In this document: positions 57,787-64,000 of the stretch, one piece after another
How the letters are laid out: each line of letters opens with the position of its first letter
Position numbering within the stretch: the stretch's first letter is position 1
Assembly (NCBI RefSeq): GCF_018100805.1
Contig: NZ_JAGJEA010000004.1
Span: 62,001-126,000, forward strand
Source: Aquimarina sp. MMG016
GTDB lineage: Bacteria; Bacteroidota; Bacteroidia; Flavobacteriales; Flavobacteriaceae
Reading direction: 5' to 3'
Length of the DNA stretch: 64,000 nucleotides
Translations under genes and position numbers: made by a program
Notes under the pieces: model-generated
The model's input: the letters and a program-made list of their open reading frames with translations, nothing else
Databases searched by the model: none
Told to the model about the DNA's origin: nothing

Positions 57787-58939
57787 TGCACAAATCGAAA
57801 TACAATTGATTGCAAGCCTTGTAGCTATTGCCTGTGCTATTCCCGGAACGTTTTTGGTGTTACGTAAAATGGCTTTAATTACTGATGCTATTAGCCATTC
57901 TATATTACCTGGTATTGTCATTGGTTTCTTTATTACACACGACTTATCTTCTCCTCTATTGATTATTATGGCAGCAGCAAGTGGCGTACTTACTGTTGTA
58001 TTAGTAGAGTTTATTCAAAAAACCGGATTAGTAAAAGAAGACACCGCTATCGGGTTAGTTTTTCCTGCAATGTTTAGTATTGGTATTATTCTTATTGCTA
58101 AAAATGCCAATGATATTCATCTTGATGTAGATGCTGTGTTATTAGGAGAACTTGCTTTTGCTCCTTTTGACAGATTAATTATTGGAGGAACAGATGTTGG
58201 TCCAAAATCACTATGGATTATTGGAACCATATTATTGATTACCGTGGGATTACTTTTTGCTTTTTTCAAAGAACTCAAAGTAAGTACTTTTGATGCTGGG
58301 CTTGCTTCAGCTTTAGGACTCTCTCCAGTGATCATGCATTACGGCTTGATGACCGTTTCTTCAATTACCACAGTAGGTGCTTTTGATGCAGTTGGCGCTA
58401 TTCTGGTTATTGCTTTAATGATTGCCCCTGCCGCTACGGCATATCTTTTAACAAATGATTTAAAGAAAATGTTACTCTTAGCAATACTTTTTGGAGTAGG
58501 AAGTGCAATAGGTGGCTATTGGGTGGCACATGGGTTAGACACTTCTATTTCAGGATCCATGACTACTGTTTTAGGATTGATATTCTTATTGGTATACTTA
58601 TTTGCGCCAAATAAAGGATTATTCTCTGTATTATATCGACAGAAACAACAACGTATCGAAGTCTCTTTATTAACTTTTCTACTACATTTAGGAAATCATC
58701 AAGAAGAGGAAGAACGCCATGTGAAGCATCTTAATGAGCATATCAATTGGCAAAAAGTACGTTCTAAATCTGTTTTGAATTTGGCATTAAAAAATAATAT
58801 GATCACCATTGACAATGATATTGTTTCATTGACAGAAAAAGGCAAAAACTTTACCACTGAAGCTATTGATTACATCGTTACTAACAAAAACTCTGAGATC
58901 GAGAATATGAAAGATCGATTCTTTTTATTCAGAGGTTAA
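57779..58939 (+). CDS. Second metal ABC transporter permease with DtxR-like tail
   Basis: This 386-residue protein has the same layout as the first permease. Membrane helices include ITDAISHSILPGIVIGFF and FDAVGAILVIALMIAPAATAYL. A soluble C-terminal tail follows (HLNEHINWQKVRSKSVLNLA, IVSLTEKGKNFTTEA), also winged-helix-like. Two permeases form a heterodimer with the ATPase. Its 8-bp overlap with the first permease indicates coupling. Confidence 0.93.
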   Translation: MSSAQIEIQLIASLVAIACAIPGTFLVLRKMALITDAISHSILPGIVIGFFITHDLSSPLLIIMAAASGVLTVVLVEFIQKTGLVKEDTAIGLVFPAMFSIGIILIAKNANDIHLDVDAVLLGELAFAPFDRLIIGGTDVGPKSLWIIGTILLITVGLLFAFFKELKVSTFDAGLASALGLSPVIMHYGLMTVSSITTVGAFDAVGAILVIALMIAPAATAYLLTNDLKKMLLLAILFGVGSAIGGYWVAHGLDTSISGSMTTVLGLIFLLVYLFAPNKGLFSVLYRQKQQRIEVSLLTFLLHLGNHQEEEERHVKHLNEHINWQKVRSKSVLNLALKNNMITIDNDIVSLTEKGKNFTTEAIDYIVTNKNSEIENMKDRFFLFRG

Positions 58940-58998
58940 TCCAATCATAGTCTAACTATTTTTTCTCTTATATTTATACTTCCATAATCCTTGAAGTT

Positions 58999-59628
58999 AT
59001 GAAAAAGACACTTTACACTTTTATTCTATTGATCTCATACACTTTAGTGGCTCAGGAAAAACCAGTTCGTCTTGTGGAAGAAATCCTAAAAAAACGAACT
59101 ATTTTATATGTTCAGAATGATACGGATAGCGAAAAAAGCGTATTCTTAAAAGTAAACCCCACTGGGTATCGTAAAAGTGCTCAACGCCCTATCATCAAAA
59201 AAATTCCTGCGAAAAGCAAATCCCAAATGCTTATTTTAATTCCTTTGACCGACGTAGAATCAAGCTATACTTATAATTTAATTGTAAACGATGAACTCGA
59301 AACCATGCAGGTCGATCGTAGCAAAGGGCCGAAAAAAGAAGCACCAGTATCTTCAATTATGAGAGCAGAGCATATTGTATTCACTAAAAAAGATTGTAAA
59401 AAATGTGAGCTATTAATCTCAAAGTTACAAGCAAAGTATATCAAATTCAGAGAAGTTAATATTGACACCAAAAACCGTTATCGAGATTACCTTTGGGAAC
59501 TATTAGATAAAGATGGTTACAACAAAAGTATGGTAGCAGCTCCTCTTGGAATAATAAGTGGAAAATTGTACTATCCTATTGATAACCTAGATGGATTTGT
59601 AGAATTAGCTTCCAATAAACCTAAGTAA
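58999..59628 (+). CDS. Secreted protein with glutaredoxin-like C-terminal domain
   Basis: This 209-residue protein has a signal peptide (MKKTLYTFILLISYTLVAQ). A ~110-residue beta-rich part follows, then a thioredoxin/glutaredoxin-like domain with CxxC in VFTKKDCKKCELLISKL. AKYIKFREVNIDTKNRYRDY fits the second strand and helix of the fold. It may act in periplasmic thiol redox. It lies 59 bp after the permease gene and may or may not be in that operon. Confidence 0.75.
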   Translation: MKKTLYTFILLISYTLVAQEKPVRLVEEILKKRTILYVQNDTDSEKSVFLKVNPTGYRKSAQRPIIKKIPAKSKSQMLILIPLTDVESSYTYNLIVNDELETMQVDRSKGPKKEAPVSSIMRAEHIVFTKKDCKKCELLISKLQAKYIKFREVNIDTKNRYRDYLWELLDKDGYNKSMVAAPLGIISGKLYYPIDNLDGFVELASNKPK

Positions 59629-59681
59629 AAAACTACAATAACGAAGTTTTAATTTCACTTTCCCTTAAAAAACATACATAC

Positions 59682-59709
59682 AAAAAAACCACACCAAATT
59701 GGTGTGGTT
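59682..59709 (-). terminator. Terminator of the E2 gene
   Basis: AACCACACCAA and TTGGTGTGGTT (59687-59709) are perfect 11-base complements around a single A, in practice a 3-5 base loop. On the minus strand the stem is followed by a run of seven T. It lies 24 bp after the E2 stop codon. Confidence 0.9.
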
Positions 59710-59732
59710 CATATATTTACCAAATAAGATGT

Positions 59733-61070
59733 TTAGAATTCTCTATTCGCGTCAAAAGCTTCTAGATAATCTTTTACGCGTTGCACAAATTGCCCTCCTA
59801 AAGCTCCATTAACTACTCTATGATCATAAGAATGTGATAAGAACATCTTATAACGTATTCCTATGAAATCACCTTCTGGAGTTTCAATTACAGCAGGAAC
59901 TTTACGTATTGCTCCTAATGCCAAGATAGCTACTTGCGGTTGATTAATAATTGGTGTCCCCATAATACTGCCAAAGGTTCCTACATTAGTGACTGTATAA
60001 GTTCCATCCTGAATATCATCTGGTTTTAAAGCATTGTTTCGTGCACGGTTCGCCAAATCATTTACGGCTTTAGTCATCCCCACCAAATTCAATTGATCTG
60101 CATTTTTGATTACAGGAACTATTAAATTACCATCAGGTAAAGCCGCTGCCATACCCAAGTTGATATTTTTCTTTTTAATAATAGTATCACCAGATACAGA
60201 AATATTGATCATCGGAAAGTCCTTAATAGCTTTAGCCACAGCTTCCATAAAGATCGGAGTGAAAGTAAGGTTTTCTCCTTCTCTCTTCATAAAATCACCT
60301 TTAACTTTCTTTCTCCAGTTCCAGATATTAGTAACATCAGCTTCAATAAAAGATTGCACGTGAGCAGATGTTTGTACAGACTCTACCATGTGATGAGCAA
60401 TCAATTTACCCATTCTGGTCATTTCTATAATCTCATCTTCTCCAGAAGCTACAACAGGTGCCGCTTTTGGAGCCTCCTTTTTAACAGGAGCAGCTACCGG
60501 AGTACTCTTTACTTCCACTTTTGCAGACTGAGTCTCTACTTTACCATTTTTACGATCTTCTACAAATTGCAGAATATCATTCTTAGTTACACGACCATCT
60601 TTTCCTGTACCTTTAATTGCCTCTAATTCTGTTAAAGAAATACCTTCTGCGGTTGCAATATTCTTTACTAATGGAGAATAGAATTTACTACTTCCCGAAA
60701 AATCTGCTACACTGCCTGCAACCGCTTCAGTAGCAACGGCTACTTCAGTTTCTATTACAGCAGCTTCTACGGGAACTGCTTCTACTTTAGTCATAGTTTC
60801 TGTAGGAGTCGAATCTACAACACCTTCACCTTCGGTTTCAATAATAGCTATAGTTTGTCCTACTTGCACTACATCGTCTACTTCAAAAAGTCTTTCTAAT
60901 AGCACACCTTCTACCTCGCTAGGCACTTCACTATCTACCTTATCTGTTGCAATTTCTACTACTGCATCATCTAGTTCGATAGTATCTCCAACTTCTTTTA
61001 ACCAAGTTGTTATTGTTGCTTCTGCAACACTCTCACCCATTTTTGGAAGTTTAAGCTCAAATTTTGCCAT
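59733..61070 (-). CDS. 2-oxo acid dehydrogenase E2 (dihydrolipoamide acyltransferase)
   Basis: The start at 61070 (MAKFELKLPKMGES) is preferred over a frame start 12 bp upstream. The 445-residue protein has one lipoyl domain (Lys in EIATDKVDSEVP), a peripheral-subunit-binding domain (SPLVKNIATAEGISLTELEA) and a C-terminal catalytic domain. The catalytic box reads SYDHRVVNGALGG, where most relatives have DHRxxDG; the Asp is Asn here. It may serve the branched-chain or another 2-oxo acid complex; no E1 or E3 is adjacent. It ends at a strong terminator. Confidence 0.92.
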   Translation of the reverse strand: MAKFELKLPKMGESVAEATITTWLKEVGDTIELDDAVVEIATDKVDSEVPSEVEGVLLERLFEVDDVVQVGQTIAIIETEGEGVVDSTPTETMTKVEAVPVEAAVIETEVAVATEAVAGSVADFSGSSKFYSPLVKNIATAEGISLTELEAIKGTGKDGRVTKNDILQFVEDRKNGKVETQSAKVEVKSTPVAAPVKKEAPKAAPVVASGEDEIIEMTRMGKLIAHHMVESVQTSAHVQSFIEADVTNIWNWRKKVKGDFMKREGENLTFTPIFMEAVAKAIKDFPMINISVSGDTIIKKKNINLGMAAALPDGNLIVPVIKNADQLNLVGMTKAVNDLANRARNNALKPDDIQDGTYTVTNVGTFGSIMGTPIINQPQVAILALGAIRKVPAVIETPEGDFIGIRYKMFLSHSYDHRVVNGALGGQFVQRVKDYLEAFDANREF

Positions 61071-61160
61071 ATCCTTAATCAAAAGTATTTATATGTTGTA
61101 ATTTTTGCGAAATTAATTAAAATTAAACTTTAAAATTAATTTTTCTCTATTAAAGTTTAT

Positions 61161-62288
61161 TTAAAATATCACTACCTCCCCTTTTCCATCACTAAAATCA
61201 CTACCCACAATATAGTTGCAATTTTTCGGTCTTATTTTAAAAGTAAACCGATCATTTTTAAGCAATTGCATTTGATTAATGATCTGGCTATATGTGATAT
61301 AATCGTTATCAAAGATAATCTCGATATTCCGATCTCCCAAATTTGGAATAGATTCTAGAGTAACTTTTACCACCGGAGTATTCAATTTAATCGAAATTTT
61401 ATCTGCGATACTATCATTTTCAGAAACTAAAAAATACTGATCGATTATTCTTTTTCCTTTACTATGACTACGTAATGAGTGTATAACAGACAAAAAACGA
61501 ATCGCTACTGAAACTAAAACATCAAAAACAACATTACTCTTAAAGTGTTTTTTATAGAATAGTCTCATCGCTCCGTAAAACCGTCTAATATAAACTGAGT
61601 TTCTATCTGTACTCTCTCCTTTATAATGTATCGCAGTTATATCTCCTAAATAATAATTCTGTAATCCTATTTTCTTCATTTTATAAGACAGATCAATATC
61701 TTCTCCGTACATAAAGTAGTCTTCATCAAAACCATCAATTGATAAGTATGCATCCCGTTTTGACATAAAAAAAGCACCTACAAGAATATCCACATCTCCT
61801 ATACCGGTTTCCTCAATATGATCTGCATAGTAACTTTTTACTTTACCAAACTTAATCCCAAACAGCCTTCTAAAAGATGTCAGTGGTGAAGGAATATTAC
61901 GTTTACTCTCCGGTAAAAAATTTCCAGTTCCATCGATTAATCTTGGTCCTACTAAACCAAATTCAGGCAATTGTTCAACTTTTTTAATCATTTTTAGAAA
62001 AGTATCCGATGCCACTACAGTATCAGGATTAAGAATACACACATATTCTCCTTTAGCCATTTCCACACCTTGATTATTAGCTTTAGCAAAACCTAAATTT
62101 TCTTTATTTTCCACAAGTATGACGTCAGGAAAATGATTCTTTATCATTGCACAACTATCATCTTTAGAATTATTATCTACTACAATGATTTCTGAATCTA
62201 AAGACATTATTGCTTCTTGAACACTATAAATACATTGCTCCAAGAAATAACGAACATTGTAATTAAGAATGATTACGGATAGTTTCAG
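61161..62288 (-). CDS. Family 2 glycosyltransferase (rhamnosyltransferase-like), probable CTG start
   Basis: Homologous GT2 proteins begin MKLSVIILNYN. Here the frame extends upstream of the TTG at 62243 to give LKLSVIILNYNVRYFLEQ with CTG (62286-62288) at the expected start position. The next upstream stop precedes it by ten codons, with no ATG. The GT-A motifs are IIVVDNNSKDDS, NLGFAKANNQGVEMAKG, LNPDTVV and EDIDLSYKMKK. About 375 residues. It probably adds sugars to a surface polysaccharide. It starts 27 bp after recR. Confidence 0.85.
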   Translation of the reverse strand: MKLSVIILNYNVRYFLEQCIYSVQEAIMSLDSEIIVVDNNSKDDSCAMIKNHFPDVILVENKENLGFAKANNQGVEMAKGEYVCILNPDTVVASDTFLKMIKKVEQLPEFGLVGPRLIDGTGNFLPESKRNIPSPLTSFRRLFGIKFGKVKSYYADHIEETGIGDVDILVGAFFMSKRDAYLSIDGFDEDYFMYGEDIDLSYKMKKIGLQNYYLGDITAIHYKGESTDRNSVYIRRFYGAMRLFYKKHFKSNVVFDVLVSVAIRFLSVIHSLRSHSKGKRIIDQYFLVSENDSIADKISIKLNTPVVKVTLESIPNLGDRNIEIIFDNDYITYSQIINQMQLLKNDRFTFKIRPKNCNYIVGSDFSDGKGEVVIF

Positions 62289-62315
62289 TCTATTAGTTTT
62301 TTTAGATGGAACAAA

Positions 62316-62936
62316 TTATGAGCTCTTCAGAGCATTTTCAAAAGGGATACGATTTACTATACTTCTACCTAGTGTGACCTCATCTGCATATTCTAATTCA
62401 TCATTGACACCAATCCCACGAGCAATAGTCGATGTTTTGATCTTTATTCCTTCTAATTGTTTATATATATAAAAATTAGTAGTATCACCTTCCATCGTAG
62501 CACTTAGTGCAAAAATCAATTCCTGTACCTCTCCTGATTTTATTTTTTCGACTAAAGAAGCAATTTTAAGGTCATGAGGACCGATACCATCCAGAGGACT
62601 TATTTTACCACCCAAAACATGATATAATCCTCTATACTGTCCAGTACTCTCTATAGCCATTACATCTCTGATATCTTCTACTACACATACTACATCCTGA
62701 ATTCGATTAGGATTACTACAGATATCACAAACTTCTATATCACTAATACTATGACATTTCTTACAAAATTTAATATCCAGACGCAATGTACCTAAAGCCT
62801 TTACTAAATGTTCTGTTTGAGCTTCAGGTTGACGTAATAAATGCAAAACTAATCTTAATGCCGTTCGTTTACCAATACCAGGCAATTGAGACATCTCATA
62901 CACCGCATTTTCTAATAATTTCGAAGAGAATTCCAT
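62316..62936 (-). CDS. recR: Recombination mediator protein
   Basis: This 206-residue protein has an N-terminal helix-hairpin-helix ([20 protein letters not shown]), a four-Cys zinc finger ([16 protein letters not shown]) and a Toprim domain ([27 protein letters not shown]). RecR acts with RecO (and RecF where present) to load RecA on SSB-coated DNA. It is upstream of the GT2 gene in a leftward unit. Confidence 0.96.
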   Translation of the reverse strand: MEFSSKLLENAVYEMSQLPGIGKRTALRLVLHLLRQPEAQTEHLVKALGTLRLDIKFCKKCHSISDIEVCDICSNPNRIQDVVCVVEDIRDVMAIESTGQYRGLYHVLGGKISPLDGIGPHDLKIASLVEKIKSGEVQELIFALSATMEGDTTNFYIYKQLEGIKIKTSTIARGIGVNDELEYADEVTLGRSIVNRIPFENALKSS

Positions 62937-63184
62937 AGGGATACAAATGTAATAAATAGTGGTGAGTTTTTAGAGATGGAGCTGTGAGTCTTTGAGTTTT
63001 TAGAAATAGTAAAAAACATCTTAGTCTACCAAACATTGCTTGTTTCTATATAAATAAGTAATAAAAAATTTCGAACTTAAGATCATGACAACCATTTTTA
63101 CCAAAGACTTTTACTAAAATACTTACATACTCAAAAACTCATATACTATTTCACTATTTTTACTTTAAAATAAATGCTAAGCTA
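62937..63184. other. Intergenic spacer with low-complexity inverted words
   Basis: Words like GTGAGTTTTTAGAG and TGAGTTTTTAGAAATAGT are mirrored by ACTCAAAAACTCATATACTATTTC near the right end. This gives a loose inverted repeat of the type also seen at 27179-27272. No ORF is seen. It separates recR from the rightward pair. Confidence 0.4.
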
Positions 63185-63352
63185 ATGTTTGATTCATTAT
63201 CAGAGGAAAATCAGGTCATTTTAGCCATCATAGGAATTGCGATCCTATTTGCTATTGTAGTGTGGAATTCTAAACGCAACAAGAAGAAATTATATAACCG
63301 TGATGGGCGTGATTTTAGAAAAAATTATTTTAAAAAGAAGAAAAGGAAATAA
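63185..63352 (+). CDS. Small single-pass membrane protein
   Basis: This 55-residue protein begins MFDSLSEENQVILAIIGIAI and has one transmembrane helix (ILAIIGIAILFAIVVW, ~12-27). A strongly basic C-terminus follows (KRNKKKLYNRDGRDFRKNYF). Its stop codon directly abuts the ATG of the cobalamin adenosyltransferase gene, which argues that it is a real, coupled gene. The function is unknown. Confidence 0.7.
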   Translation: MFDSLSEENQVILAIIGIAILFAIVVWNSKRNKKKLYNRDGRDFRKNYFKKKKRK

Positions 63353-63928
63353 ATGAAAATATATACTAAAACAGGTGACAAGGGCACCACAGCGCTATTT
63401 GGCGGAACTCGAGTGCCAAAACATCATATCCGTATCGATAGCTACGGCACTGTAGATGAGCTAAACTCTCATATTGGACTCATTAGAGATCAGAACATTG
63501 ATGAACTAAGCAAAAAAGTATTAGTTACTATACAAGACAAATTATTTACTGTAGGTGCAGTACTTGCTACCGATCCGGAGAAGGCAATTTTAAAAAGTGG
63601 ACAAAAAAGATTGAATATCCCTACAATTGCTATCGAAGATATCGAATTGCTAGAAAAAGAAATCGATCGAATGAATGATACTTTACCACCAATGACACAT
63701 TTTGTCCTGCCTGGTGGGCATCAAACCGTGTCATTCTGTCATATTGCCCGTTGTGTATGCAGAAGAGCTGAGCGTTTGGCGACTGCCTTATATGAATTAG
63801 AACCCTTTGAAGAGACCACTTTACAGTACCTAAACAGACTATCTGACTATCTATTTGTGTTGGCACGAAAGTTGTCCAACGATCTACAAGCTGAAGAAAT
63901 TAAGTGGATTCCTCAAAAAAATTCATGA
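63353..63928 (+). CDS. PduO-type cob(I)alamin adenosyltransferase
   Basis: This 191-residue protein begins MKIYTKTGDKGTTALFGGTR, the ATP-binding P-loop-like start of the family. It also has YGTVDELNSHIGL, FVLPGG and the catalytic-site helix HIARCVCRRAERL. It makes adenosylcobalamin, the cofactor for methylmalonyl-CoA mutase and similar enzymes. It follows the small membrane protein without a gap and overlaps the next frame by ATGA. Confidence 0.95.
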   Translation: MKIYTKTGDKGTTALFGGTRVPKHHIRIDSYGTVDELNSHIGLIRDQNIDELSKKVLVTIQDKLFTVGAVLATDPEKAILKSGQKRLNIPTIAIEDIELLEKEIDRMNDTLPPMTHFVLPGGHQTVSFCHIARCVCRRAERLATALYELEPFEETTLQYLNRLSDYLFVLARKLSNDLQAEEIKWIPQKNS

Positions 63929-64000
63929 TATTTTTTAAAGCATATAAATTAACAAAAGGAACCCCTATAAAATTACGTTCTTATAATTATTGTTTAAATA
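63925..64000 (+). CDS. Start of the next gene, partial
   Basis: An ATG overlapping the adenosyltransferase stop codon (ATGA) opens a frame that stays open for 25 codons to the window edge (MIFFKAYKLTKGTPIKL...). The four-base overlap suggests an operon partner. It is too short to name. Confidence 0.4.
   Translation, partial: MIFFKAYKLTKGTPIKLRSYNYCLN

Overview
The window looks like chromosomal DNA of a marine-type Flavobacteriaceae (Bacteroidota), with Aquimarina or a close relative as my best guess. It is AT-rich. It encodes secreted proteins with type IX secretion tails (the FFTPNGDGTNETW type and a Por-secretion tail), many Bacteroidota-style lipoproteins, BshC for bacillithiol, and the ribosomal-protein block rpmB-rpmG-DUF4295-ftsY. 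No tRNA, rRNA, CRISPR array or IS transposase was recognised.

Layout. 1-3010: two neighbouring large secreted proteins with almost identical C-termini, the second interrupted by a stop codon. 3118-7685: uvrB, an adenosine/adenine deaminase and a secreted SUMF1-fold protein. 7686-9420: palindrome-rich DNA with two small leftward genes. 9460-10590: a tyrosine recombinase. About 10591-19316: an integron-like gene-cassette array, the highlight of the window. 19335-21785: a TPR lipoprotein, a GH12-like lipoprotein, an NTF2-like protein and a small zinc protein. 21835-29435: a ThuA protein, bshC and two large metallopeptidases. 29539-33938: an outer-membrane barrel protein and a small surface-glycan cluster (aminotransferase, acetyltransferase, glycosyltransferase, AlgX-like). 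34188-38619: small operons including an SdpR/SdpI pair. 39170-41079: a PAS histidine kinase with its response regulator. 41098-47083: rimO, a serine hydrolase, an amidase, ftsY and ribosomal proteins. 47430-53676: a haem-motif lipoprotein, a paralogous pair, cinA, an Hpt protein, an FAH-family protein, an exonuclease and a DtxR/MntR repressor. 53728-58939: a Mn/Zn/Fe ABC importer with an inserted four-helix-bundle gene. 58999-64000: a glutaredoxin-like protein, an E2 acyltransferase, a GT2, recR and a PduO-type cobalamin adenosyltransferase.

The cassette array. Downstream of the recombinase, same-strand genes are separated by about 135-180 bp imperfect palindromes built like integron attC sites: an RYYYAAC-like box, a stem arm, a variable centre, the returning arm and a GTTRRRY-like box. 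The left box of each site is complementary to the right box of the PREVIOUS site, as expected if each cassette carries its own start and its own R''. The rule extends back to a GTTATGG box 41 bp after the recombinase stop codon, which marks a probable attI-like insertion point. I count seven cassettes. Their cargo is a probable DUF6882 protein, a two-gene DUF4145 unit, a Crp-like regulator with an FAD monooxygenase, two small proteins (one zinc-binding), a secreted S41 peptidase, and a frameshifted HEPN-like gene. The first cassette has no convincing gene. The recombinase reads as XerC/D-like with a long N-terminal extension, so this may be an integron-like system not driven by a canonical IntI.

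Other points of interest: a 46-bp perfect palindrome (8084-8129), a pseudoknot-capable RNA candidate ending in a terminator (47244-47357), a second ncRNA candidate (38928-39048), and a four-helix-bundle gene flanked by inverted repeats inside the metal-import operon. All functional calls rest on reading motifs and general family knowledge; no database search was possible.
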